From CACIIZ01 sp045565285 (GTDB lineage Bacteria; Pseudomonadota; Alphaproteobacteria; Rhodobacterales; Rhodobacteraceae): a DNA stretch of 64,000 nt. Location of the stretch: positions 31,237-95,236 of the forward strand of contig JBJLFR010000018.1 in the NCBI GenBank assembly GCA_045565285.1, in the 5' to 3' direction. The stretch's first letter is position 1; the number at the start of each line of letters is the position of its first letter. A program made the translations under genes and the position numbers. The notes beneath the pieces were generated by a model, which was not told where the DNA came from, ran no database searches, and worked only from the letters and a program-made list of their open reading frames with translations. Shown piece after piece: positions 55,001 to 63,694 of the stretch.

Positions 55001-56071
55001 CTAGATTTTTAATGGGATATGCGAACCATTTACTTTATCAAACAATTTTAAATCATTTCTTTCAAAGGTGAATTTGATTTTTTCTTCTAAGCTTATATCT
55101 AATCTTGAATGCAACAAAATATTCAAGTTTTTTCCAGAAAGTTCACATTGAATTAAAGATTCTGAACCTGTTTGCTCAACTGATATTACTTTAAAAAAAA
55201 GACCCTCTAATTTCTGATTAGTACTAAAATGTTCAGGTCTTATACCAAGATAAAAATCACCTTCAAGATCATTTGATCCAGGAAGAGACAAACTTTGCCC
55301 ATCCCCAAATTTAATAATATTACTTCCTTTTGGTATAGTAATATCCAAAAAATTCATTGCAGGAGAACCAATAAAACCAGCAACAAATTTATTCACAGGA
55401 TGATCATATAATTGAAGTGGTTTACCAATTTGTTCTATCCTACCTTCATTCATAACGATTACTTTATCAGCCATTGTCATAGCTTCAATTTGATCGTGAG
55501 TGACGTATATCGTGGTAGTTTTTAAACGTTTATGTAAATCTTTTAGCTCAGAACGCATTTGAACACGTAACTTAGCATCAAGATTAGACAAAGGCTCATC
55601 AAATAAAAAAACCTTTGGTTGACGGACTATTGCCCTGCCCATTGCAACTCTCTGACGTTGTCCACCAGACAATTGTTTTGGGTAACGTTTTAATAATTCA
55701 GATATACCAAGTATTTCAGCTACTTCTGATACAGTTTTAAAAATTTCATTTTTTGGTTTTTTTAATAATCTTAATGAAAAACCCATATTTTCAGCAACAT
55801 TCATATGCGGATAAAGTGCATAATTCTGAAAAACCATTGCTATATCTCTATTTTTGGACTCAACTTCATTAATAACTTTATTATCAATAAATATTTCACC
55901 ACTGCTAACTTCCTCTAGTCCAGCTAAAAGTCTTAAAATTGTTGATTTTCCACATCCTGATGGTCCAACTAGAGCAACAAATTCTCCATCAGGAATAGCA
56001 AATGAAATATCATATAAAATTTTTTGAGTGTCAAAAGACTTGTTAAGATTTTTTATTTCTACAGAAGACAT
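55001..56071 (-). CDS. Sugar ABC transporter ATP-binding protein (UgpC/MalK type)
   Basis: A 356-residue ABC ATPase with the extended C-terminal OB-like regulatory domain of the MalK/UgpC group. Walker A is GPSGCGKSTILRLLAGLEE, the Q-loop FQNYALYPHM, the signature LSGGQRQRVAMGRAIVRQPKVFLFDEPLSNLDAKLR (two motifs back to back), and FVAGFIGSPAMNF leads into the C-terminal domain. It is the last gene of the operon, after the two permeases, and supplies energy for import. Such ATPases may be shared among several sugar importers. Confidence 0.93.
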   Translation of the reverse strand: MSSVEIKNLNKSFDTQKILYDISFAIPDGEFVALVGPSGCGKSTILRLLAGLEEVSSGEIFIDNKVINEVESKNRDIAMVFQNYALYPHMNVAENMGFSLRLLKKPKNEIFKTVSEVAEILGISELLKRYPKQLSGGQRQRVAMGRAIVRQPKVFLFDEPLSNLDAKLRVQMRSELKDLHKRLKTTTIYVTHDQIEAMTMADKVIVMNEGRIEQIGKPLQLYDHPVNKFVAGFIGSPAMNFLDITIPKGSNIIKFGDGQSLSLPGSNDLEGDFYLGIRPEHFSTNQKLEGLFFKVISVEQTGSESLIQCELSGKNLNILLHSRLDISLEEKIKFTFERNDLKLFDKVNGSHIPLKI

Positions 56072-56113
56072 AATGGCAAACTTTCTATTATTTCAAAAAC
56101 TAACAAAATTAGC

Positions 56114-56938
56114 TCACTCCTTCATCCCACTAGCTGCTATTCCTTCTACGAATCTTCTTCTTAAAAAAACAAAAGCTAAAACAGATGGAACCATTACTGA
56201 AGCTGAAGCTGCACTTAATAGAGCCAAATCAATAGTATATGTACTTTGAAAATTAGCTAAACCAACTTCAACAGTAAATGAGGATTTTCGTGTTAAAACT
56301 ATTATCGGCCATGCAAAGGTAGTCCAAGCTTGAAAAAAAGCTAAAACAGAAAGTGCAGCTATTGGACCTTTTAATAATGGCACAACAATATACCAAAATA
56401 TCCAAAATTCACCTCCACCATCTATTCTAGCTGCCTCTAATAGTTCATCAGGTACAGATGCAATAACATTCTGTCTTATTAAAAAAATGCCAAAACTCAT
56501 AACCAAATATCCTATGAGTAACCCACCTATGCTGTTTAAAGCACCAATTGCCTTTACTTGAAAATAAAGAGGTATCATGTAAACCTCAAAAGGTATTATT
56601 GCGGTAGCTAAAAATAGAGTAAAAATAACATTAATTGACCAAAATTGAAATTTTGCAATGATATATCCAGCAAGTGTCGACGTAATAACTATCGCTATCA
56701 TTGATAAAATAGAAAAAGCTAAACTATTAAATATCCATCTAAATAATAGGGTTTCCGAAAAAACTTTTTTGAAATTTTCTAGAGTAGGATCATTAGGTAA
56801 GATTGTTGGAGGCCAAGTTAAAATCTCTTGAGGAGTTTTAAAGGCATTTGCCACAAGTAAAATTAAAGGTAAAAGAAGTAATATACAAATACAAAATAAT
56901 AGAAATTCAAGTATAAAGTTTTTGTAATTTATTTTCAT
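56114..56938 (-). CDS. Sugar ABC transporter permease (UgpE/MalG type)
   Basis: A 274-residue inner-membrane permease with six hydrophobic segments and the EAA loop ELLEAARIDGGGEFWIFWYIVVPLLKGPIAAL. The start MKINYKNFILEFLLFCICI matches UgpE/LacG-like permeases. It is the second permease of the importer and lies 26 nt after the frameshifted first permease. Together with the ATPase downstream it forms the transmembrane part of a carbohydrate importer of the CUT1 family. Confidence 0.9.
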   Translation of the reverse strand: MKINYKNFILEFLLFCICILLLLPLILLVANAFKTPQEILTWPPTILPNDPTLENFKKVFSETLLFRWIFNSLAFSILSMIAIVITSTLAGYIIAKFQFWSINVIFTLFLATAIIPFEVYMIPLYFQVKAIGALNSIGGLLIGYLVMSFGIFLIRQNVIASVPDELLEAARIDGGGEFWIFWYIVVPLLKGPIAALSVLAFFQAWTTFAWPIIVLTRKSSFTVEVGLANFQSTYTIDLALLSAASASVMVPSVLAFVFLRRRFVEGIAASGMKE

Positions 56939-56964
56939 TTTTGTTATTAAGTTAACCTATATTC

Positions 56965-57847
56965 TTAATTTTTTTGGCGAAGTAACCCAAATTGAATTCC
57001 TGTAAGCAATAATACTATCAATAATAGTATTACTGCCTCTGCTGCGGCATAACCTACTCTAAAGTTTTGAAAGCTATTTTCTAGCATATCTAGCACTAAA
57101 ACCCTAACTAAACGACCAGGGGATCCTTGAGTATCTGAAGCTAAAATAAATGCTTGGGCATATACATTAAATCCAGATATCAATGTTACTACAGATACAT
57201 ATAGTGTAATTGGTTTTAATAATGGTATGGACATGAAAAAAAAAGGATTGGATCCCAGTCGCTCCATCTAATTTAGCAGCTTCGAAAACTGTTTTGGGTA
57301 AATTTCTAAAGCCAACTAAATAAATTAAAACCCCATACCCAAGAGTTTGCCATGATACCAGACAAATGATTACAATAACAGAAAGTACTGGATGAAAAAG
57401 CCAAGGTTGTGCCTCTCCACCTACACTTGTAATTATCATATTAACAGGACCCAGTTTTGCGTCAAAAACCCATTTCCATGCCATTGCGGCAGGTACCAAT
57501 GAGACTACATGTGGAATAAAAACAGCTGTTTCGTAAAAACCAGAAAATCTACTTCTTGTTCGATTATATATGATAGCAGCCAAAACCATTGATAAAGGAA
57601 TTGTTAAAGCCATTGAACCAAATGCTATTGCAGTAGTATTGATAATTGCATCAAGAAATTGATCATCTTGAAATAGCTCAATAAAATTCTCAAACCCTAT
57701 ATAGATTTTATTTTTTGATAATAAATTCCAGTCAAATAAACTTAACCTCAACGTTTCAAAAATTGGAAACATTCTTACCCAACCAAAAATTAAAAAAGTA
57801 GGTAGAATAGCTAAAATAGCAAACCAAAAACGTTTTTTATTTATCAC
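56965..57847 (-). pseudogene. Sugar ABC transporter permease (UgpA/MalF type), frameshifted in a poly-T run
   Basis: The first frame gives TM1 to about TM5 (LPTFLIFGWVRMFPIFETL, FIPHVVSLVPAAMAWKW) and reaches the EAA loop at EAAKLDGATGIQSFFF before going out of frame. The second frame supplies FFMSIPLLKPITLYVSVVTL and the final membrane segments. The shift is at a T9 run of the coding strand (57236-57244); T8 would give one permease of about 290 residues. I choose GTG 57847 as start because AAAGGA (57857-57862) precedes it; an upstream GTG at 57880 lies inside a hairpin. Sequence error or slippage are both possible. Confidence 0.85.
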
Positions 57848-57868
57848 TAATTGAAGTCCTTTATTAAA

Positions 57869-57900
57869 TGAATCTGGCACTTAAATAAGCGCCAGATTCA
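57869..57900 (-). terminator. Strong intercistronic hairpin between binding protein and permease
   Basis: On the transcribed (minus) strand TGAATCTGGC pairs with GCCAGATTCA (10 bp). A G-U pair and three more pairs then close an AUUU tetraloop, a 14-bp stem in all. It starts 15 nt after the binding-protein stop and ends just before the ribosome-binding site of the permease. The run after it is UUUAAUAAAGGA, not a full U-tract, so partial termination or 3'-end protection of the binding-protein message is likelier than complete termination. Confidence 0.7.
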
Positions 57901-57914
57901 TCGAAATAAAAATA

Positions 57915-59210
57915 TTATTCTGATAAAATACCTGCTCTTTTCAGAATTTTATTCGTTTCAGCAGCCGAATCTTTTAACAATTCCATTATTCCTGGATCAT
58001 TATCAACAAGGGAACTATCAGCATAAGCCTCGGTTAGTTTGGCAGCAAATCTAGTTAATATTTCGTTTATTGGTTCTATAGATGGAAGTGTAAAGAACTC
58101 ATAATCGTCAGGAATATCAACAAATGCTGCGAATTGAGGTTTTGCTTTGATAACTCCTGAATAATCTACATTTGCTCGGTTTGGCAACCAACCCACATTA
58201 TCTAACATCCAAACTAAATGTTCAGGTTCATTTGCAGCAATTGCAAAATCCCATGCTGCACTTTGTGCTTTATCTGATCCACCTGCAACATAAAGGTTTA
58301 CTGGAAGTGCAATAGACCCGCGCGGGAGAAGTGCGGTTTTGTAATTTAAATTTGGAGATTTTTTTGCTGTATCTCCAATAACCCAACTTTCACGGATAAA
58401 CATAGCAGTTTGTTCTCTTTGGAAAGCAGCAGAATCAGCTGGCATTTCCACTGTTACTGTTTTGTCACCACTTACTGCTTGAACATATTGTCTAAAAGCT
58501 GCTAGTCCGGCATCATTCGCATAACTTGCTCTGTAACCATCACCAGATTTTTCTAATAATGAACCTCCAAATTGATGAAGATTTATCCAGAATTTTTCAG
58601 CGATACCACCACCACCACCGGATAGTCGTAATGACCAACCTGAAACGGTTGGATTACCATTTGAGTCCCGCTGAGTAAGCTTTTTTGCATACTCTGAATA
58701 TTCAGCCATAGTTTTGGGTGGACCAGAAAGTCCAGCAGCAGCAAACATATCTGTATTATAAAATAATGCACCTTGACCTCTAAAAATAGGAACTCCATAG
58801 GTCTTGCCGTTAACAGCTGCAACTTCTTGGAAAAATGGTTCAAAATTTTTGGAGTCGTTGACAAAATTGGATACCTTGTTAGGTGCTGGAGGTAATAAGT
58901 CATTCACAATATATCTGTTTGCAGTTGATCCTATAAGTTCAAATACAGTAGCTTCCTCTAAGCCAGATGATAGCGCAAGTGCAACCCTTTTTTCATGATC
59001 TCTTAAGCCAATAGGTTCAATTATAACATTTATATTGGGATGTTTATCTTTTATACTATCTGCAACACGTTCATAGTATCCTTGTAATTCAGGAAATCCA
59101 CCCCAAATCACTATATCTTCAGATTTTGCTGAAAACGAGCTGAGAAAAATCATACAAGCGGCAATACTTATACCACTAGATAACCGTTTTAAAAAACTTA
59201 GTCTTTTCAT
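57915..59210 (-). CDS. Sugar ABC transporter substrate-binding protein (UgpB/CUT1 type)
   Basis: A 431-residue family-1 solute-binding protein. The signal peptide spans about residues 1-30 (hydrophobic ISIAACMIFLSSFSAKS) and the mature protein begins EDIVIWGGFPELQGYYERVA. Internal landmarks are YGVPIFRGQGALFYNTDMFAAAGL and the C-terminal FAAKLTEAYAD segment. The ligand should be a carbohydrate, and neighbouring nagA and nagB-like genes point to an N-acetylated amino sugar or oligosaccharide. GGAGAG precedes the ATG, and a strong hairpin follows the stop. Confidence 0.9.
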   Translation of the reverse strand: MKRLSFLKRLSSGISIAACMIFLSSFSAKSEDIVIWGGFPELQGYYERVADSIKDKHPNINVIIEPIGLRDHEKRVALALSSGLEEATVFELIGSTANRYIVNDLLPPAPNKVSNFVNDSKNFEPFFQEVAAVNGKTYGVPIFRGQGALFYNTDMFAAAGLSGPPKTMAEYSEYAKKLTQRDSNGNPTVSGWSLRLSGGGGGIAEKFWINLHQFGGSLLEKSGDGYRASYANDAGLAAFRQYVQAVSGDKTVTVEMPADSAAFQREQTAMFIRESWVIGDTAKKSPNLNYKTALLPRGSIALPVNLYVAGGSDKAQSAAWDFAIAANEPEHLVWMLDNVGWLPNRANVDYSGVIKAKPQFAAFVDIPDDYEFFTLPSIEPINEILTRFAAKLTEAYADSSLVDNDPGIMELLKDSAAETNKILKRAGILSE

Positions 59211-59243
59211 AGCATATCTCTCCTATCAATATTTAACAATTTA

Positions 59244-60515
59244 TTAGTTACTCTTAACATTTTTTATTCTAGCATTATAAAAAACTAAGCGTCCAGATTT
59301 TTCTAAGAGCTCTGCAGAACCAGGAGCAAATGCAGCACCTAATCCATAAAACCTATGTGCTTCTTCTATTTCATAACCCCCAAATTTGTATTCTGAATGA
59401 GGTGGAATATAACCAGGGTTGTCATCAGCATATCCTAGAATGAAAAGAGGATCAGAGCTTTTTAAAATATTTCTAATCCTTATAGCTGATTCTGCAAAAA
59501 TTTCTCCAGGTAAAGATATGATGGAGGCACTACCCCAATATAACCCTGTTGAGCGGAATAATTTTGGTGAGTTCTTTTTTCCCATAATATTTTCCGCCCA
59601 ACTTATCCAAATCTTTAGAATATGATATTTTGAAGGGTCTTTCTTTAATTCTTTAAGCCATTTCTTTATCAACACTGTAGGTTTTTCGATTTCTGTTTGA
59701 GCAAAACTTAATTTTGTATAAGTTTCTGAGGATCCACAATTGTTTCCTAATAGCTTCAATTTTGTATTATAAACTGACTCAGCAATTTTGTTTCCAACTT
59801 TTTTTGCTTCACTAAATGTTCTATTTGATTTGGAATCATTTGAAAGCGAGCTTTCTGCTGAATGTCCTGTATTAACATCACCAGCACAACCAGTAGCAAA
59901 AACTACCTTAACATTTGGGTGCAGTTCTTCTAACCTTTTTCTACAATAATGAATATAATCAGATGTCCATAAAAGATTATCTGGTCCTAATACTACTGGA
60001 TGGCAAGCATAAGAAATCAAAAACGCCTTAGGATTTCCTTTTAAATCATCGAAACGGATTACAGGTATTCCTTTATCTATGAGACCTTCAGTTTTTCTTC
60101 TATTTTTAGCAACTCCAGGTTCAATACCTAACCCACCGTATAATTTTACATAAGTTCTATTCTCATATGCAATTTTAATTGAGTCAGTTAATGCTTTTTC
60201 AAGTTTACTATAAAATTTTAAGTTAACTTTACTATTTAAACGATCTTTCATTGATGTTGGACCACCATGCGTATGAGTTGCAGTTATTGTAATAGCCTGA
60301 TCAGGTAAAATACTTTTTTGTCTTACTTTTGCTGACATTTCAGAGTCAATGCCTATTACGTCCGCTACAACCAAGGCAGTTTTTTCAACCACGATTGCTC
60401 TAACAGTAAGAGAATCTTTCTTTCCATTTGCCGGACTATTTCTTGCCGCATAACCAGCCATATAAAGTCCTGATGGAGGAGTAATTTCAATTATAGAAAA
60501 TCCTGCTTTAATCAA
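59244..60515 (-). CDS. Neutral/alkaline ceramidase-like amidohydrolase, cytosolic
   Basis: A 423-residue protein matching the N-terminal catalytic domain of neutral/alkaline non-lysosomal ceramidases. AGFSIIEITPPSGLYMAGYA is the start, ATHTHGGP gives zinc-site histidines 81 and 83, and VVFATGCAGDVN is the next conserved block, with YACHPVVLG between. Classical ceramidases are secreted and 650-750 residues long; this one has no signal peptide and lacks the C-terminal immunoglobulin-like domain. It overlaps nagA by 8 nt in the amino-sugar operon, so an N-acyl amide of a sugar or amino compound is a more likely substrate than ceramide. Confidence 0.75.
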   Translation of the reverse strand: MIKAGFSIIEITPPSGLYMAGYAARNSPANGKKDSLTVRAIVVEKTALVVADVIGIDSEMSAKVRQKSILPDQAITITATHTHGGPTSMKDRLNSKVNLKFYSKLEKALTDSIKIAYENRTYVKLYGGLGIEPGVAKNRRKTEGLIDKGIPVIRFDDLKGNPKAFLISYACHPVVLGPDNLLWTSDYIHYCRKRLEELHPNVKVVFATGCAGDVNTGHSAESSLSNDSKSNRTFSEAKKVGNKIAESVYNTKLKLLGNNCGSSETYTKLSFAQTEIEKPTVLIKKWLKELKKDPSKYHILKIWISWAENIMGKKNSPKLFRSTGLYWGSASIISLPGEIFAESAIRIRNILKSSDPLFILGYADDNPGYIPPHSEYKFGGYEIEEAHRFYGLGAAFAPGSAELLEKSGRLVFYNARIKNVKSN

Positions 60516-61665
60516 CTAAAACACTTTTACCTTTATAAATTATATCTTTAACAATTAGTCTCTTTTTATTTTTCATCTTTTTTAACAAAATAAAATCAGC
60601 GGAAGATCCTATTGACAAATTATTATCAATTTCAATCAACTTTGCAGGGTTTTGGCATGACATCAAAGCTGCATATTTTATTGGTAAGTTTGTGAAGTCA
60701 GAAAATCCACAAAAAATATCTAATAGTGAAGAACCACTTCCAGCTAAATAAGGTGTATTAACTACTGACACCCGTCCATCAGAAGAAACTTCTACATCGC
60801 CACCAATTAAAGAATTATATTTTCCTTCAGGTAGTCCTGCAAACTTAACACTATCTGAAACAAGAATTGAAGATTTAAATCCTTTTGCTTTCAACATTGC
60901 TTTTAATGTATTTTTTGACAAATGATGACGGTCTGCAATAAATGATGCAACTAATTTTTCATTTGCTAACTGTGCCCATATCAAATTTGGATGCCTTTTA
61001 ATATAATTAGAGACCCCATTACCTAGATGTGTAGACATTCTTGCACCTGATTCAACTGCTTTAATGATATCTTCTTCATCAGCATCACTATGGCCTATTG
61101 AAACTATTATGTTTTGCTTTGAAACTACTTTTATGAACTCAATAGCGCCTTTTGTTTCTGGTGCTAATGTAATTAATTTAATAAGTCCTCCAGAGATTTC
61201 ATACCACTTGTTGAATTCATTAAGTGTTAAACTTCTTATATCTTTTTTTGGGTGTGCTCCTCTGGGACCATTCTTTTTGGAAATTGAAGGTCCTTCAATA
61301 TGTACTCCAGCAATCATTTCTTTAGATTTTTGAAAATTAGCCTTTGCAAATTTTATTGCTTTTAATTTATCACAGATTTTCTTTTCACTAGCAGTAATTA
61401 AAGTAGGTAAATATTTTCTGACTCCTACTTTACAAAGTTCTTCACTAAGTGATTCAACAGTTTCAGGTTCTAAATCATCGCTATTTAAATCAAACCCTTT
61501 AAAACCATTTACTTGCAAATCTATTAAACCTGGGATGATAATTGGAAGATTTTCTTTTTTTTCTAATAATTTTTTTTTTGAAATAATTTTACCTTCATCA
61601 ACTCCTAAAGAAAGGTTATATCCTTCTAAAATACTATAACCAACGTAATTTGATACTAAGGTCAA
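60508..61665 (-). CDS. nagA: N-acetylglucosamine-6-phosphate deacetylase
   Basis: A 385-residue amidohydrolase. The N-terminal beta domain leads to PGLIDLQVNGFKG. AGVHIEGPSISKKNGPRGAH supplies the metal-ligand glutamate, GHSDADEEDI and STHLGNGVSN the metal histidines, and VSDSVKFAGLPEG the catalytic aspartate region. It removes acetate from GlcNAc-6-P in the cytosol. The HLGNG sequence differs from the more usual HLFNAM. It overlaps both neighbours (4 nt with the SIS gene, 8 nt with the ceramidase-like gene), showing a single coupled operon. Confidence 0.9.
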   Translation of the reverse strand: MTLVSNYVGYSILEGYNLSLGVDEGKIISKKKLLEKKENLPIIIPGLIDLQVNGFKGFDLNSDDLEPETVESLSEELCKVGVRKYLPTLITASEKKICDKLKAIKFAKANFQKSKEMIAGVHIEGPSISKKNGPRGAHPKKDIRSLTLNEFNKWYEISGGLIKLITLAPETKGAIEFIKVVSKQNIIVSIGHSDADEEDIIKAVESGARMSTHLGNGVSNYIKRHPNLIWAQLANEKLVASFIADRHHLSKNTLKAMLKAKGFKSSILVSDSVKFAGLPEGKYNSLIGGDVEVSSDGRVSVVNTPYLAGSGSSLLDIFCGFSDFTNLPIKYAALMSCQNPAKLIEIDNNLSIGSSADFILLKKMKNKKRLIVKDIIYKGKSVLVD

Positions 61666-62441
61666 AGTGCTTTTACTCTAGACTTAAATTTATGTATAAA
61701 TCTTGCATTTGCTTCATCTCCTCCTGGTGCATTTCCACTACGCCAAATAGGAGGATCAACACCGTTCATTGATAAATTTGCAATTGTCTTAATAACTATG
61801 GCATTTAATGCAAACGCGTTTGCAAAGGTAGAAATGGCTGAAATTTTTTCAGACACTCCAGGTACTTTAATTACAGCATCACCAATTGGAACTTTTGTAT
61901 CAATATTTATGTCAACTACTTCATAAAGGTTTTTTTTAGTTGGATGTCTGGCTGGATGATCTGATTTAGTTTCATTCGCATGCTGAAAAGAACTAATACC
62001 AATAATAAACACCCCCTTTTCTCGTGCTGTAATAGCAGCATCAATTAAAGCTGAATTTATTCCATATGCGTTAACTAGAATTAGAAGATCTCCTGATTGA
62101 AGATTTTGGTTTTCTATTACTATTTTTCCATAACCAGGTGTTCGCTCTATCGCCATAGAACGCAATGCCCCATTAGATAGAAGTGTACCTTCATCTAAAA
62201 TTGCATTAAAATGCATTAACCCACCAGCTCTAAAAAATACTTCCTGTGAAGCAAGGTTAGAATGACCACCGGGACCAAAAATATAGATAAGTTTATCTTC
62301 TTTGATATGATTAGAAATTTTTTGAGAAGCAAAATCAATACTCGTTTTCTCTTCTTTATTAATTTTAGTTAAAATTTCAACTATGCTAGATAGATAATTT
62401 TCGCACAGGTCATCAGATAAATTTTTTTTATTTTCAGTCAT
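61662..62441 (-). CDS. SIS-domain protein of the UPF0309 type (sugar isomerase fold)
   Basis: The start chosen is ATG 62441 (MTENKKNLSDDL), giving 259 residues; the frame is open slightly further upstream. The SIS domain has IYIFGPGGHSNLASQEVFFRAGG, LLILVNAYGINSALIDAAITARE and VGDAVIKVPGVSEKI, then DPPIWRSGNAPGGDEAN at the C-terminus, the pattern of UPF0309 proteins. These are predicted to bind a phosphosugar, but their reaction is unknown. It overlaps nagB by 8 nt and nagA by 4 nt, so it acts in the same amino-sugar pathway, possibly as an isomerase, etherase-like lyase or sensor. Confidence 0.85.
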   Translation of the reverse strand: MTENKKNLSDDLCENYLSSIVEILTKINKEEKTSIDFASQKISNHIKEDKLIYIFGPGGHSNLASQEVFFRAGGLMHFNAILDEGTLLSNGALRSMAIERTPGYGKIVIENQNLQSGDLLILVNAYGINSALIDAAITAREKGVFIIGISSFQHANETKSDHPARHPTKKNLYEVVDINIDTKVPIGDAVIKVPGVSEKISAISTFANAFALNAIVIKTIANLSMNGVDPPIWRSGNAPGGDEANARFIHKFKSRVKAL

Positions 62442-63225
62442 ATAACCCAGCCTCCTTATCAAGAAAAATTTTCACATCTTTGTGTGTTCTCAAAATACTA
62501 GCAGGACAAGATGTAGATATTGGACCACTTAATGCACCTTTTACAGCGCTTCTTTTATGTAATCCTGGAACAATACAAAATATTGATTTAGCAGCTAATA
62601 ATTGTGGAATAGTAAGAGTTATTGCATATTCTGGAACATCAGAAAAAGTTTCAAAACATCCATCATCTACTTGTTGCTGTCTACAAATTTCATCCAATTT
62701 AACAACTTTAACATTTGATTCATCCTTAAAATCTGCAACTGGAGGATCATTAAATGCAAGGTGTCCATTCACACCTATACCTAAGCAACCTATGTCTATA
62801 GCTTTTTTATTTAAATTTTTATCATAAGTACTACAAATATCTCTGGGATTACCATCTGCAGGAATTTTAAATACCTTTTTAAAACTAACTTTTGAAAATA
62901 AATGTCTTTCAAGCCAGTTTGAAAACCTTTGTGGAGCATCTGATGGGAGTTCAACATAATCATCCATATGAAAAGCTATTATCTTTTGCCAAGGAATATC
63001 AGTTGCTGAAACTAGGTTTTTTAAAAACTCTGATTGGCTAGGTGCTGCCGCAAATATAATACTTAATTCAGCTTTTGTAGATAAAACTTTATTTATTTTT
63101 CTTCTCAACTCCTTTGCAGCTGCAACAGCCATACTTTTTTGGCTATTGTAAATGAAAACTTTAGCAAGCCCTGCTTCATTTTTTGAAATTAAATCATTCT
63201 CATTCAAGTTTGATATATTTCCCAT
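62434..63225 (-). CDS. nagB: Glucosamine-6-phosphate deaminase-like protein
   Basis: A 263-residue NagB-family protein that would convert GlcN-6-P to fructose-6-P and ammonia. HMDDYVELPSDAPQRFSNWLE matches the general-base region (Asp88/89). The ring-opening motif reads GIGVNGHLAFNDPP, with His155 conserved. The aspartate before GH is asparagine (Asn153) and the glutamate of FNEP is aspartate (Asp160), compared with E. coli NDGHIAFNEP. The enzyme may therefore have shifted activity or specificity. First clear gene of the amino-sugar/ABC operon. Confidence 0.85.
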   Translation of the reverse strand: MGNISNLNENDLISKNEAGLAKVFIYNSQKSMAVAAAKELRRKINKVLSTKAELSIIFAAAPSQSEFLKNLVSATDIPWQKIIAFHMDDYVELPSDAPQRFSNWLERHLFSKVSFKKVFKIPADGNPRDICSTYDKNLNKKAIDIGCLGIGVNGHLAFNDPPVADFKDESNVKVVKLDEICRQQQVDDGCFETFSDVPEYAITLTIPQLLAAKSIFCIVPGLHKRSAVKGALSGPISTSCPASILRTHKDVKIFLDKEAGLYD

Positions 63226-63316
63226 TTAAGAAAACCTACTTTGTGTTTTTACAAATTATAGTAGTAGGCCTTACAGAATAAAAGTAAATTAATTTTAACT
63301 ATTAAAAATAAAACGA

Positions 63317-63571
63317 CTAATTTAAGTCACTTTTATAAATTTTTTTGACATCTTGCATAGGTACTAATGCTCCTTTATACCCAATTACATGGGATGAAAT
63401 ATTATGGGCTTTTCTAATAGAATTTTCTAAACTAAACCCATCATTATATGCAGAAAGAAATACTCCATTGAAACTGTCCCCCGCCCCTGTACTATCCACA
63501 AGTGGCTTTTTTTGAATTTCAATGCAAACAACTGGGTCATCGGGACTGAACCATCTCCTAGTTTCTTTCAT
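63317..63571 (-). pseudogene. Truncated PfkB-family sugar kinase (C-terminal quarter)
   Basis: An 84-residue frame with the PfkB C-terminal signature LVDSTGAGDSFNGVFLSAYNDG, containing the catalytic aspartate of GAGD, and ending in the last helices. The N-terminal three quarters (sugar-binding lid and substrate site) are missing; upstream sequence is non-coding in all frames. A normal-looking ribosome-binding site (AAAGGA) and ATG precede the remnant, as if an internal deletion joined the gene's start to its end. It lies 91 nt upstream of nagB on the same strand, so it was probably the operon's sugar kinase. Confidence 0.7.
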
Positions 63572-63694
63572 ATTAAAATCCTTTACTTAAATAATTTTAT
63601 TTTTTTTATTCATTTTATGCAATTACAGTTCAAGTTCAGAATTATACATGATATTTTTTTCATTATGCTTTTTCAGGCTATCACTTTAAACATC

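Noticed and set aside
57848..57880. GTG at 57880 as start of the UgpA-like permease
   Set aside because: It lies inside the intercistronic hairpin and has no ribosome-binding site, whereas GTG 57847 has AAAGGA at good spacing.
58583..58903. Minus-strand 106-codon frame in the sugar-binding-protein region
   Set aside because: Second reading frame on the same strand as the binding-protein gene; no independent start signal.
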